In this document: positions 8,113-16,728 of the stretch, piece after piece | Layout: each line of letters opens with the position of its first letter | Position numbering within the stretch: position 1 is the stretch's first letter | From: DAHUXD01 sp963736455 | GTDB taxonomy: Bacteria; Acidobacteriota; Thermoanaerobaculia; UBA5066; Gp7-AA6 | Reading direction: 5' to 3' | Length of the DNA: 64,000 bases | Assembly: GCA_963736455.1 (NCBI GenBank) | Contig: CAVTON010000001.1 | Coordinates: 2,046,001-2,110,000 of the forward strand | Notes under the pieces: generated by a model | Told to the model about the DNA's origin: nothing | What the model saw: the letters and a program-made list of their open reading frames with translations, nothing else | The model's database searches: none | Program-made: the position numbers and the translations under genes

Positions 8113-8312
8113 TGCAGGCTCCGATTCTCTCCGATTCGGGGCGCGAACTATAGTCCGTCTTCGTCAGGGCCGACCGTCGGTCAGGCGCTCGTGAGCCTTG
8201 CGCTCGGAGCGAGTCAGGGCGTCGAGCGGCAACACTTTGGTCGCCTCGCCCACTTCAACATCGAATCCCGCGGACGCGCATATCGGTGCACGCATCGAAA
8301 TCGCTCCACCTG

Positions 8313-8346
8313 AAAGAAAAACGGGCCACGTCTCTCGACGTAACCC
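8313..8346 (-). terminator. Rho-independent terminator of the tRNA-fMet 3' copy
   Basis: On the minus strand the stem GGGTTACGTC / GACGTGGCCC closes a GAGA loop and is followed by GTTTTTCTTTC. It lies 11 nt after the CCA of the partial tRNA at 8358. The same arrangement recurs at 19426, 16501 and 22990 with compensating stem changes. Confidence 0.75.
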
Positions 8347-8357
8347 CTTGATTTGAT

Positions 8358-8402
8358 TGGTTGCGGGGGAAGGATTTGAACCTTCGACCTTTGGGTTATG
8401 AG
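8358..8402 (-). pseudogene. tRNA-fMet 3' half, copy 1
   Basis: These 45 bases are identical to the 3' part of the intact initiator tRNA at 23217-23293, from the anticodon loop (CTCATAA) through the T arm and acceptor strand to CCA. The 5' half is absent. To the right, the sequence changes at the anticodon loop into a conserved cassette-end block. This is the pattern left when an element integrates into a tRNA gene at the anticodon loop. Confidence 0.9.
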
Positions 8403-8523
8403 AACACCTCAAAAGTCGCCTCAAGTAGACAAGAAGCTACAAAACGCGACTCGATCAGCCTTTCGAGTCGTCAGCTCTCGCTTCCTGTAGCCGCCAGATC
8501 GCTCCACTTTCGCCCCACCTGGG
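8403..8523. repeat. Cassette-end repeat, copy 2
   Basis: The block begins at the anticodon-loop junction. It contains GTAGACAAGAAGCTACAAAACG, a diverged form of the CTACAGGAAGCG...CTACAGGGAGCG pair in copies 3 and 4. It then has CGACTCG...CGAGTCG and a CCTGTAGCC / CACTTTCGCC segment. It is the most diverged of the clear copies. From 8524 to 8762, up to the kinase stop codon, nothing else is recognisable. Confidence 0.6.
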
Positions 8524-8762
8524 AACCGAAGGACGGGAGGTACGGCCGAGACGGTGGCAGTCATGGGAGCCATGGCAATCCGAATCCTCAACTCGGCACG
8601 AGCAACGTATTTCCAGTCCTGCCCCCAGGCGAGTGACGAAGGTGCCAAGGTCTGCCGCCCGACCGAAACATGGGTAGAGTCGCACGAGCAATCACGCGCG
8701 CCTCATCTCTCTTCGGCTTGCCGCGATGACAACGCTGCCCAACGGCCAGAAGGCGTCGTCTC

Positions 8763-11408
8763 TCAGAAGTTCTCGAGAAGGACGATGTGGGAGATCGTCT
8801 TGTTGCGGTTGACGATCAGGGACTGGCCGTCTCGTGTCCAGCCGGCGCGGAAGATCGTGTGGAATCCTGGTGGGAGAAGGGCCGCAAGGCGCCGCTCGCC
8901 TGTCTTGGCGTCGAAGATCCACAGGGAGCTGTTGTCGTGGGGCTCCTCTCGCATCGCGGAGAAGGAGCGGCCGTCCGGACTCCACACCGGCAGCGTCAAG
9001 ACCAGGTCTCCGGCGGGAACCCTCAGTAAGACTTTGCCACTGTCGGCGTCAACGACCTGGAGTTCCCCCGCTTTCCAGAAGACGATCCGGTTGTCCACGG
9101 GAGACCAGTCACCGCGGAACCCTCCCTCGCGCGTGATCGGCACGGCTTGGCCGCCCGTGCTCGGCACTTTCCAGAGCTGAGGCTCGCCGCCGCGGAGCGA
9201 ACCGAAAGCGACCCATCGGCCGTCGTTCGACCAGATCGGCCAGAAGTCCTGCGCCGGGCCGTCGGTCAACTCCACGGCGTTGGACCCGTCCACATTGGCC
9301 GTCCAGATCTTGGAGGCCCCGGTCTGATGCGATGCGTAGGCCACACGCGAGCCGTCGGGCGAGAGGGAGGAGTGCGTCAAAACGTTGCCGCTCAAGAACG
9401 TGACTTGACGGGAGGAAGCGTTGCCGTCCAGTGGCATCGTCCAGAGGTTGCGGCTCCCCGAAGCGGTGCTGTTGAAAAGGACGGTCGTACCGTCCCGGGA
9501 GACCTGAGCCCAGAAGGGGTCACCGGAGCTGTCGAGAAGCCGAACGGCGTTGCGGCCGTTCGACTCCGGGTCCGGACCGAGCGGAATCCTCCACACTTCG
9601 TGCTGATCGGTCTCGGTCGTGGCGATCAGCCGCTTGCCATTCGCCGCTACGACCGGATGGACGAAACGCGTACCGACGGCAAGCGTCAACCGGCGCAGTG
9701 GCTCGCCCTCGTCCGTGGCGACGAGCAGGTCAGCGCTCGAGCCCAGAGCGTGAGGCCACCGCGAGATGACGAGGCTCTTGCCGTCGGGCAGCCACGCCTG
9801 CGAGAACACACCTCCTAGGGGATAGTGCGTGACCGAACGCTCCCGCGCGCTCTCGACGTCCAGGATGTGAAGATTGCGGGCTTCGAAGAAATCACCCTGG
9901 TTGAAAGCGATCCGGCGTCCGTCAGGAGACCAGGAGATCGGTCCGATTCCCGCGCCTTCGTAGAGTTTCCTTCCGCGCGTTCCGTCTGCGCCGTCGATCT
10001 CGATCGAGCCTCGGCCGACCCACATGAGGAAGTCCGGGCCGACCGAACGTACGCATGCGAGCCGTCTTCCGTCCGTGGCCGGCGACGGATACCTTGCCCC
10101 GTCCACGACCTTGCGGGGCGTCCCGCCGAGAGCCGGAATGCGCCAGATGATTGGACGTTCCGATTCCAGGGTCGTGTAGTAGAGCGACTCTCCGTCCGGC
10201 GCGTACACGAGGTCCGTCTCGGCGGCGGCGTCACGCGTGATCCGGAAGGATTCACCTCCCGAAACCTGGCGAACCCAGATGTCGGGCGAACCGCCCTTCT
10301 CGGAAACGAAGGCGAACTGGCGCCCGTCGGGCGAGATCGCGCCGGAATATTCGCCTTCGTTGGAGTTCGTCAACTGGGTGATGGTCGCCTCGGCGCCGGT
10401 CGGGACGGGCGGGGCTCGCTTCGCGCGGAATGCTACGAACAGGAGCAGGACGAGAAACAGGGCAGAGAGGAACCAGCCTGTCACCAGCGTGCGGCGGCGC
10501 CACAGCGAAGGCGCCTCGAGCGCCGGCGAAGCGGAGGATGTGGATTCCACGACGCGGTCCCGCAGGTTCACCAGGTCCCGCGCGAGGTCCTCGGTCGAGG
10601 CGTAGCGCTCGCGCGGGTCCTTGGCGAGACAGCGCTCGGCGACCCATCGAAGGGGGGCCGGGATATCCGGCCGCGCCGAGCCGAGGGATGCCGGCTCCTC
10701 CCGGACGATCGCCGCCAGCGTCTCGACGGCCGTCGCGCGCGCGAAGGCGCGCCGCCCCGTCGCCATCTCGTAGAGGATCGCCCCGAGGGAGAACTGGTCG
10801 GAGCGGAAGTCGAGCGGCCTACCGCCCGCCTGCTCCGGCGACATATACCCGACGGTGCCGACGATCACCCCGGGGGTAGTCCCCGTCATCGTCGGAAGCT
10901 GCGAGCCTTCGTCGCTACCCGACCCGGTCGAGCTCAACTTCGCCAAGCCGAAGTCTAGGATCTTGACGAGGCCGTCCCTCTTGACCATCACGTTCTCGGG
11001 CTTCAGGTCCCGATGGACGATCCCCGCCTCGTGCGCCCGGGCCAGGCCCTCCGCGATCTGCGGGGCGATCTGGAGCATCTTCTTGATGGGCAAAGGACCG
11101 CTCGCCAGCGACTCTCTCAGCGTAGTCCCCTCCACCAACTCCATGGCGATGTAGGAAACCCCGCTCTCCGACCCGATGTCGTGAATCGTGACAATGTTTG
11201 GGTGGTTCAGAGCCGAGGCGGAGCGCGCCTCCTTCTCGAAGCGCTTGAGCCGTTCCTGGTCCGAAGCCAGCGACTCCGGCAGCACCTTGATTGCCACCTC
11301 GCGCGAAAGACGCGTGTCCTTCGCCCGGTACACCTCCCCCATCCCGCCCGCGCCCAGAGGCGAGAGGATCTCGTAGGGGCCGAGCCGGGTTCCGGCAGCG
11401 AGCGTCAT
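8763..11408 (-). CDS. Transmembrane serine/threonine kinase with PD40 (TolB-type) propeller
   Basis: This 881-residue receptor-like kinase has a cytoplasmic kinase domain at residues 11-275. It carries the glycine loop GAGGMGEVYRAKD, K41 in AIKVLPES, the catalytic loop HRDLKPENV (132-140), DFG at 152-154 and GTVGYMSPEQ in the activation segment. One membrane helix follows (LSALFLVLLLFVAF). The extracytoplasmic part is a series of PD40/WD-like blades with repeats such as SPDGRQFAFVS, SPDGRRIAFN and SPDGSRVAYAS, likely a ligand- or glycan-sensing propeller. All catalytic residues are present. The start at 11408 is 18 nt from a TAGAAT hexamer shared with the other cassette kinases. It lies between two tRNA-fMet 3' remnants. 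Confidence 0.93.
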   Translation of the reverse strand: MTLAAGTRLGPYEILSPLGAGGMGEVYRAKDTRLSREVAIKVLPESLASDQERLKRFEKEARSASALNHPNIVTIHDIGSESGVSYIAMELVEGTTLRESLASGPLPIKKMLQIAPQIAEGLARAHEAGIVHRDLKPENVMVKRDGLVKILDFGLAKLSSTGSGSDEGSQLPTMTGTTPGVIVGTVGYMSPEQAGGRPLDFRSDQFSLGAILYEMATGRRAFARATAVETLAAIVREEPASLGSARPDIPAPLRWVAERCLAKDPRERYASTEDLARDLVNLRDRVVESTSSASPALEAPSLWRRRTLVTGWFLSALFLVLLLFVAFRAKRAPPVPTGAEATITQLTNSNEGEYSGAISPDGRQFAFVSEKGGSPDIWVRQVSGGESFRITRDAAAETDLVYAPDGESLYYTTLESERPIIWRIPALGGTPRKVVDGARYPSPATDGRRLACVRSVGPDFLMWVGRGSIEIDGADGTRGRKLYEGAGIGPISWSPDGRRIAFNQGDFFEARNLHILDVESARERSVTHYPLGGVFSQAWLPDGKSLVISRWPHALGSSADLLVATDEGEPLRRLTLAVGTRFVHPVVAANGKRLIATTETDQHEVWRIPLGPDPESNGRNAVRLLDSSGDPFWAQVSRDGTTVLFNSTASGSRNLWTMPLDGNASSRQVTFLSGNVLTHSSLSPDGSRVAYASHQTGASKIWTANVDGSNAVELTDGPAQDFWPIWSNDGRWVAFGSLRGGEPQLWKVPSTGGQAVPITREGGFRGDWSPVDNRIVFWKAGELQVVDADSGKVLLRVPAGDLVLTLPVWSPDGRSFSAMREEPHDNSSLWIFDAKTGERRLAALLPPGFHTIFRAGWTRDGQSLIVNRNKTISHIVLLENF

Positions 11409-11426
11409 CGCATAACCGCCACGAGG

Positions 11427-11432
11427 ATTCTA
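11427..11432 (-). promoter_or_regulatory. Shared -10-like TAGAAT of the kinase at 8763
   Basis: On the minus strand CTCGTAGAATCC stands exactly 18 nt before the start codon. The same hexamer at the same distance precedes the kinases ending at 19353 and 22296, and a one-base variant precedes the kinase stub at 22559. No convincing -35 box is seen. Confidence 0.45.
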
Positions 11433-11584
11433 CGAGAGACGCTCGATGCGCTCACCGGCACACAGACCCGGAGCCGCCGTCCATTTCTGCACAGCCGGCG
11501 GACGCTGATTCACTCCCCTCCTCTCACCAGGATTCATTTCTGGGAGAGAACAGCGTCTCTAAATCGCTCCACCAGAGAGAGAAA

Positions 11585-11632
11585 GGGGCTACGCCTCTCG
11601 ACTCAACCCTTGATTTGCTTGGTTGCAGGGGC
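11585..11632 (-). pseudogene. Degraded terminator plus tRNA-fMet 3' end
   Basis: The segment keeps the order of the better copies: a hairpin related to GGGTTGAGTC GAGA GGCGTAGCCC, a short AT-rich spacer (TTGATTTGCTTGG) and then GGTTGCAGGG, the acceptor end. Similarity stops there, so only the last dozen tRNA bases survive. Outside this relic and the kinase leader, the gap 11409-11791 holds no gene I can support. Confidence 0.6.
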
Positions 11633-11791
11633 CGCCAGAAACAGAACCCCCGGGAGTCACCAACGACGCCAGCGCCCGGGTTCGGGTCCTGAACTTCACA
11701 AGACATTCACATCCAGTGTTAAGGGCCTTGTCCGATCGAATGGAGCGAATCGTGCATAAGGGTTATTGGGTTCGCGCCCTTATCGAAAGAG

Positions 11792-12328
11792 GTGCGGTTG
11801 ATCCATTGCCCTGTTCTGGGGGCGTCGTTGGTGGGTGGCATGCGGCCCTGTGTTCGGGAGGACATCCCTGACGTCGCGCTGCAGAAAGCTGAGAGCATTC
11901 TGCCAAGCCTCGACAAGGTCACCTCGACCGGAGCACCCCCCGGCCCGAAGGCGTCCGTGCGGGTCTTCGTGCGAAGCACCCTGATGGCGATTCTGGGGAA
12001 CGACATTGCGATCAACGCGTACCGCGAAGGGAAGCTTCCGCTCCCGGACGGCGCGATCATTGCTCGGATCTCGTGGGCCTACGTGCCCTCCGACGAGAAC
12101 AACAAGGTCTTCGGGCGCACCCAGTCGTTCGTAGCCGGGCCGCCGCCGGATTGGTATCCGCAGTTCATGGTCAAGGACTCCAAGAAATACGCCGCCACGG
12201 TCGGCTGGGGATACGCGCAGTTCGACAAGGACGGAAAACGGGTTCCTGAAGCGAAGCTCAAGACGTGCTACCCCTGTCACGAGCCGATCAAGGCTCGTGA
12301 CTATCTCTTCACGCGCTATACCCCTTAG
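11792..12328 (+). CDS. Cytochrome P460-like c-type haem protein
   Basis: The C-terminal 120 residues match the cytochrome P460 fold: RVFVRSTLMAILGNDIAINA, then LPLPDGAIIARISWAYVPSD, a VGWGYAQFDKDGKRV stretch and the covalent haem site CYPCH near the end. P460-type proteins oxidise hydroxylamine or related small molecules in the periplasm. No convincing signal peptide precedes the domain; the reading frame begins at a weak GTG (MRLIHCPVLGASLVGG). The gene may therefore be 5'-truncated, as are others nearby. A cupin gene follows 17 nt downstream, a pairing that suggests an operon. Confidence 0.75.
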   Translation: MRLIHCPVLGASLVGGMRPCVREDIPDVALQKAESILPSLDKVTSTGAPPGPKASVRVFVRSTLMAILGNDIAINAYREGKLPLPDGAIIARISWAYVPSDENNKVFGRTQSFVAGPPPDWYPQFMVKDSKKYAATVGWGYAQFDKDGKRVPEAKLKTCYPCHEPIKARDYLFTRYTP

Positions 12329-12345
12329 GGCTGACCGGAGTTTCC

Positions 12346-12816
12346 ATGTCCAATGATCGGATGAGAGGTGGCCCCGTCACAACCAGGGCGCGAACTCCTC
12401 CTCATCAGCCAGGGCAGGACGCCTTCAAGGTGATCCTGTCGGAGGAGATCGACTGGAAGCCGTTCCCGGCGTTCCCGCCTTCGGTGCGCCTGGCCGTCGT
12501 CGTCGGCCAACCGTCGGAGGCGGCGCCCTTCGTCATACGGGTCAAGGTGCCTCGCGGCGTCGCGCTCATGCCGCACATGCATCCCGAGGATCGCGTCTAC
12601 ACCGTCATCGCGGGCGTCTTCTACATCGGCCTGGGTGACCGATTCGATCCGGAGAAGTTGGAGGCGTATCCGCCCGGCAGCGTCATCGTTCTGCCCGGCA
12701 ACACGTCCCATTTCCACTGGGCCAAGTCGGGCGACTACGTCACGCAAGTAACGGCCGTCGGGCCGCTCGGCATCGAGTACCTGAACCCGGACGACGATCC
12801 CCGGAACGCGAAGTAA
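12346..12816 (+). CDS. Cupin-domain protein
   Basis: This 156-residue protein has a single cupin barrel. The metal motifs are visible as HMHPEDRVYTVIAG and a downstream SHFHWAKSGDY, giving the usual histidine/glutamate ligand set. The N-terminal 25 residues are polar and lack a signal. The ATG at 12346 lies 17 nt after the P460 gene with a CGGAG-like ribosome site. The family covers dioxygenases, isomerases and sensors, and no substrate can be assigned. A stub of a 2Fe-2S oxidoreductase subunit follows. Confidence 0.85.
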   Translation: MSNDRMRGGPVTTRARTPPHQPGQDAFKVILSEEIDWKPFPAFPPSVRLAVVVGQPSEAAPFVIRVKVPRGVALMPHMHPEDRVYTVIAGVFYIGLGDRFDPEKLEAYPPGSVIVLPGNTSHFHWAKSGDYVTQVTAVGPLGIEYLNPDDDPRNAK

Positions 12817-12841
12817 CGGCCACCGTGGCAGAGGAACGTTG

Positions 12842-12922
12842 ATGATCACCGTGACGATCAACGGCAGGACCTACTCCATCGATGCGCCTCCGGACCTGCC
12901 CTTCTTGTTGGTCTTGCAATGA
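12842..12922 (+). pseudogene. 5' stub of a (2Fe-2S) aldehyde/isoquinoline oxidoreductase small subunit
   Basis: The frame MITVTINGRTYSIDAPPDLP, with six more residues, ends in TGA after 26 codons. The sequence is the conserved opening of the IorA/CoxS-type ferredoxin-like subunit, whose cysteine motifs should follow but are missing. An AGAGG ribosome site remains. The stop overlaps an ATG of the next frame. This is another 5'-preserving truncation in the accessory region. Confidence 0.7.
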
Positions 12923-12942
12923 CACCTAAGGAGACCACGCAC

Positions 12943-13797
12943 ATGACCGCCCCCGTCACGTCGAATACGCTTGGTGTCAACGTCTTTACCGCCCCGGGAA
13001 AGGCGATCGTCGGCGAGCGGCCAAAGCCCTTCGGCGAAGCGCTCGGCTTTGACCCGATCACGTCGACTCTAATCTTCGGGGAGTACGACGCGGTGCTGGT
13101 GGACGCAATGGGGACAGTGGCTGAGGCTGAGGCGCTTGCAAATTGGATTGCTCTGCACAACCGCAACCTCGAGACCATCTACATAACGCACGCCCATTTC
13201 GACCACTTCTACGGTCTCAGCATTCTGCTCGACCGTTTCCCGGGCGCTCGGGCGATCGCAACTCCCAAGACACTGAACGCCATGCAGACATCTTTTACGC
13301 CCCCAGTGGAGCGGCTAGCTCGCCGGATGTTTCCTGGGCAAGTGGCCACCAAGTTGGTTGCGCCTGCGCCTTACGAGCATGACACGTTCGCTCTCGGAGG
13401 CCACGAACTGCGCATCATCGAGCAGGGTCGCACCGATAGTCCTGATTCGACGTCCCTATACGTTCCATCGATCGTCCTGATCGTCGCTGGCGACGTCGTG
13501 TACAACCAGTGCCGCATGTACGTCGGCGACACCACCCCCGAGAGCCGAAAGAATTGGATCGCAGCGCTCGACCGGTTAGCGGCGCTGAACCCGGAGATTG
13601 TTGTCGCCGGTCACAAGAAACCTGGCGCGCCCGACTCTCCCTCTGCGATCCAGGACACCAAGCGTTACCTGCAAGACTTCGATCGTGTCCAGAACACCGC
13701 GAAGTCCGACCAGGACCTGTTCGATCAGATGACGGCGCTGTACCCGGATTGGGTAGCCAATCAGTCGTGGTTGATGTTTGGATTCCCGGGGGGATGA
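12943..13797 (+). CDS. MBL-fold metallohydrolase
   Basis: This is a protein of about 284 residues with an intact zinc motif THAHFDHFYG (HxHxDH) near residue 85. A later histidine and aspartate lie in VIVAGDVVYNQ, and VVAGHKKPG supplies the last ligand. The ATG at 12943 is preferred because AAGGAG lies 9 nt upstream; another ATG at 12919 overlaps the stub stop. There is no signal peptide, so it is cytoplasmic. Relatives are annotated as quorum-quenching or general hydrolases, which is not decisive. Codon use is less GC-biased than in the core genes, in line with acquisition. Confidence 0.88.
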   Translation: MTAPVTSNTLGVNVFTAPGKAIVGERPKPFGEALGFDPITSTLIFGEYDAVLVDAMGTVAEAEALANWIALHNRNLETIYITHAHFDHFYGLSILLDRFPGARAIATPKTLNAMQTSFTPPVERLARRMFPGQVATKLVAPAPYEHDTFALGGHELRIIEQGRTDSPDSTSLYVPSIVLIVAGDVVYNQCRMYVGDTTPESRKNWIAALDRLAALNPEIVVAGHKKPGAPDSPSAIQDTKRYLQDFDRVQNTAKSDQDLFDQMTALYPDWVANQSWLMFGFPGG

Positions 13798-13905
13798 CTC
13801 ACCTCACACGCGGTCGCCCGTTCTTGCCCACCTTGGAGGGAGGCGCGTCCGATGAGCGAGCTCAAATTCAGGGTAAGAGAGTTGGATTTCAGAGAGGAGA
13901 ACGAA

Positions 13906-14697
13906 ATGACAACAAGAGGAAAAGTCTTGGTGCTCGTCTCGAGCGGTCGCGGTTTGCCCTTGAAGGATGGCAAGGTTTACAAGGGTGCTGGCTACTACCT
14001 CAACGAGCTGACGGTTCCCGTTCGCGAGTTGATGAAGGAGGGTTATGAAATCACCTTCGCCAACCCCAAAGGCAACACGCCCCAACTGGATGTCCATTCA
14101 GCTGTACCTGACTTCTTCGGTGGAGACGAGGCCCGGCTTCAGGACTATCTGAAGTTCCGCGACACCCTGACGGGGCTCGCAAATCCAAGTCGAATTTCGG
14201 ACGTCATCGCATCAGGCCTGGATCAATATGACGCTGTTTTCGTCCCGGGCGGTCATGGCCCGATGATCGATCTTCTCGACGATCCCGACTGTGGCACCGT
14301 GATGAGACACTTTCATGACACATCCAAGCCCACGGCAGTGCTCTGCCATGGCCCGATTTCACTTCTTTCGGCTTCTCCGAACTCGAAGGAGGTCGTCGCC
14401 GCGCTGGCGGCGGGCGATACAGCTGGAGCGCGGGGCAAGGCTCAGGGTTGGATCTATTCCGGATACAAGATGACCATCTTTTCGACAGCGGAAGAGCAGC
14501 AGCGGGAGCCGCTCGAGATCGGTGGAAAGGTGCTCTTCTACCCGGACTTTGCCTTGACTACGGCAGGCGGTGACGTCAGCGTGCTCGGTCCATGGAAGAG
14601 CTACGTCCTTCAAGATCGCGAATTGATTTCGGGTCAGAACCCGTTCTCTGATCAAGCGCTTCTGAAACTTCTTTTACCCGCACTCGAGAAGAGGTAG
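13906..14697 (+). CDS. DJ-1/PfpI-family protein (glyoxalase III / Hsp31-like)
   Basis: This 263-residue protein has the class I glutamine amidotransferase-like fold. The nucleophile elbow is TAVLCHGP with C147 and H148, and the acidic partner probably lies in the early FANPKGN to DEAR region. Such proteins convert methylglyoxal to lactate without glutathione or act as deglycases/chaperones. The start at 13906 is chosen for the GAGAGGAGAAC ribosome site. The frame stays open 18 codons further up to an ATG at 13852. It lies in a string of detoxification genes (MBL, alpha/beta hydrolase, VOC) with lower GC than the flanks. Confidence 0.87.
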   Translation: MTTRGKVLVLVSSGRGLPLKDGKVYKGAGYYLNELTVPVRELMKEGYEITFANPKGNTPQLDVHSAVPDFFGGDEARLQDYLKFRDTLTGLANPSRISDVIASGLDQYDAVFVPGGHGPMIDLLDDPDCGTVMRHFHDTSKPTAVLCHGPISLLSASPNSKEVVAALAAGDTAGARGKAQGWIYSGYKMTIFSTAEEQQREPLEIGGKVLFYPDFALTTAGGDVSVLGPWKSYVLQDRELISGQNPFSDQALLKLLLPALEKR

Positions 14698-14792
14698 CCG
14701 GTTTCAGCGGCATGAGAATCGGGGACGCCCAGAACGAGCTCATTGAGAGGGGGATGCTCGCCCAAGCCCATGCACAAGGAAAGGGACATCCA

Positions 14793-15737
14793 ATGAGGTC
14801 TCCAACCCGTTATCGCACCGCACACATTGATGGGGTGTCGATTTTCTACAGAGAGGCCGGCCCGACAGACGCGCCGACACTTCTCTTGCTGCACGGCCTC
14901 CCGTCATCCTCGCGAATGTTCGAGCCGCTCTTCACTCGTCTGTCCGAGCGCTATCATCTGGTCGCTCCTGATTACCCTGGCTTCGGACATAGCGGCTGGC
15001 CCGACCCCACAACATTCGCATACACGTTCGATCACATCGCTGAGACCATGACTCACTTCACCGAAGCACTGGGCCTCTCGCGTTACACGTTATATATGCA
15101 GGATTACGGTGGCCCCGTGGGCTTCCGCATGATCTTGGCGCATCCGGAACGGGCCGAAGCGGTCATCGTCCAGGACGCCGTCGCGCACAACGACGGTCTG
15201 GGAGCACATTGGAAGACGCGGCGGGCGTTCTGGGCCGATCGCGCTGCCAACGAGAGCGCGTTGCGCACCAATCTCTTGTCGCTCGAGGCGGCGCGTGCGC
15301 GACACGTCGGCGATGATCCCGATGTGGAGCGTCACGATCCCGACCTCTGGACCGACGAGTTCTACTTCCTGAACCGGCCGAGCCAGGCCGAGATCCAGAG
15401 CGATCTTTTCTACGACTACCGAACTAATGTCGAGGCCTACCCGAAGTGGCAGGCCTGGATGCGGGAAACGCAACCGCGGCTGCTGGTGATCTGGGGCAAA
15501 TACGAGTCGTCGTTTGACGCGAGCGAACCGGAGAGCTATCGCAGGGACGTTCCCAACGCCGAAGTCCACGTTGTTGACGGTGGCCACTTCGCGCTCGACA
15601 CGGCCGCCGATGAGATTGCTGACTTGGCGAAGGGCTTCATGGAGTCGTCACATCCTGAGCTGAGAGCCGGAGCGCCGGGTGAGATGATCGATCGTGCGGG
15701 GCCCGGTCGTGGTCAGGCTGGAAATACTGTTTATTGA
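14793..15737 (+). CDS. Alpha/beta hydrolase, haloalkane dehalogenase / epoxide hydrolase type
   Basis: The fold is marked by LLLLHGLPSSSRMF (oxyanion region), the elbow YMQDYGGPVGF with an aspartate nucleophile, and the catalytic histidine in VDGGHFALD. An Asp nucleophile with DYGG fits dehalogenases or epoxide hydrolases rather than esterases. The start at 14793 follows an AAAGGGACATCC ribosome region; upstream codons add nothing conserved. The last 30 residues (GFMESSHPELRAGAPGEM and on) extend beyond the normal end of the fold. The same tail occurs as a relic at 4984. A VOC paralogue follows 18 nt downstream. Confidence 0.88.
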   Translation: MRSPTRYRTAHIDGVSIFYREAGPTDAPTLLLLHGLPSSSRMFEPLFTRLSERYHLVAPDYPGFGHSGWPDPTTFAYTFDHIAETMTHFTEALGLSRYTLYMQDYGGPVGFRMILAHPERAEAVIVQDAVAHNDGLGAHWKTRRAFWADRAANESALRTNLLSLEAARARHVGDDPDVERHDPDLWTDEFYFLNRPSQAEIQSDLFYDYRTNVEAYPKWQAWMRETQPRLLVIWGKYESSFDASEPESYRRDVPNAEVHVVDGGHFALDTAADEIADLAKGFMESSHPELRAGAPGEMIDRAGPGRGQAGNTVY

Positions 15738-16247
15738 TCGGAATTGGAGTTGACCATGAGCGACGCACAAGTCACCAACGTAAAGACGAGCGGCGAAAGA
15801 ACGAACGGCGTACAAATCGAACACAAGATCTATGAGATGCCCCCCAAAGAAGGCATCAGCATCGCCCATTTTCTCACCGTAGCCGATATCAGCCGATCGG
15901 CTCACTGGTACGAGAAAGTCTTCGGCGCCCGCATTCTGAGCATGGGTGACGGCAACGCACCCGCGTACCTTCGGCTTGCGAATATCTGGATGATTCTCAA
16001 TGTCGGAGGCGGTCCAACTCCCGATAAGCCGACCGTAACGCTCAGCGTCCCCGACCCAAATAAGATCAACAGCTTCATGAATATGCGCGTGGCGGATATT
16101 CAAGCCTGCTACGAATTATGGAAAGGTCGAGGAGCCGAGTTCATCACGTCGCCCATCCCCAAGTACGGCGAGATTCGCTGCTACATGCGCGATCCGGACG
16201 GCTATATCATCGAGGTTGGACAGAGCACTGACCTCACGTACGGCTGA
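15634..16247 (+). repeat. Duplicated block, copy B
   Basis: This copy contains the hydrolase 3' end in its intact gene followed by the VOC gene. It matches 4984-5599. Because the hydrolase is complete here, this is the likely donor locus, or the closer relative of it. Divergence is concentrated in the spacer and the first 100 bases of the VOC gene. Confidence 0.85.
15756..16247 (+). CDS. VOC-family protein, copy B
   Basis: This is the 163-residue paralogue of the gene at 5108. From SIAHFLTVADISRSAHWYEK to the C-terminal QSTDLTYG the protein is the same in both copies. The N-terminal 30 residues differ at about ten positions. A TTGGAG ribosome site precedes the ATG. It lies downstream of the alpha/beta hydrolase and was probably co-transcribed with it. 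Retention of two nearly identical copies suggests recent duplication or conversion. The sequence 16248-16500 between this gene and the next tRNA remnant holds nothing recognisable. Confidence 0.85.
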   Translation: MSDAQVTNVKTSGERTNGVQIEHKIYEMPPKEGISIAHFLTVADISRSAHWYEKVFGARILSMGDGNAPAYLRLANIWMILNVGGGPTPDKPTVTLSVPDPNKINSFMNMRVADIQACYELWKGRGAEFITSPIPKYGEIRCYMRDPDGYIIEVGQSTDLTYG

Positions 16248-16500
16248 CGCCGGGTTCGGATGGGATGCGTGCCGCTGCAATTGCAAGAACGTCGGTAGCC
16301 TGGTTCGAGAAGGCAGCCGCCGCCTGGAACGTCCTCTCCGTGATAAGACCTATGGCTGCAGCCGCGCGTCGTTCTTCACGCGCCCGCTCCTTCAGCGGCA
16401 ATCAGTGCCCAATACATCAGGAGTGCGTGCGAGAGGGTCTCCTGTGCGGTCAGCGGGTTCCGTCGCAGACGAGGCGTTCGCACCGACTTTCGCCCGACCC

Positions 16501-16533
16501 AAAAAGAGGGGCCACGCCTCGCGACGTAACCCC
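16501..16533 (-). terminator. Terminator of tRNA-fMet 3' copy 2
   Basis: On the minus strand the stem GGGGTTACGTC / GGCGTGGCCCC closes a GCGA loop and is followed by TCTTTTTGGG. Compared with the terminator at 8313 it differs at several bases, yet pairing is kept by compensating and wobble changes. Confidence 0.75.
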
Positions 16534-16541
16534 TTGATCTG

Positions 16542-16588
<47 letters not shown>

Positions 16589-16711
16589 GGCGCGCGAATC
16601 GTCTACAGGAAGCGAAAGGAGTCGACAGGGAGCGACCCGCGGAGCCCGTCGAGTCGGCTGGAGTAGTCCCGAGTAGCCTGGGTTCCGCCCGACTTTCGCG
16701 CGACCCGGGGG
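16589..16711. repeat. Cassette-end repeat, copy 3
   Basis: Starting at the anticodon-loop junction the block reads CGTCTACAGGAAGCGAAAGG and so on to TTTCGCGCGACCCGGGGG. It includes GCGACCCGCGGAGCCCGTCG and a GTAGTCCCGAGTAGCC segment. It is about 85% alike to copy 4 by eye and ends 18 bp before the kinase stop codon at 16729. Confidence 0.7.
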
Positions 16712-16728
16712 TTCGACGGACGAACTGC

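Noticed and set aside
8164..8424. An 86-codon minus-strand frame reading through the tRNA remnant
   Set aside because: Most of its sequence is the translated tRNA end and terminator; no protein family is seen.
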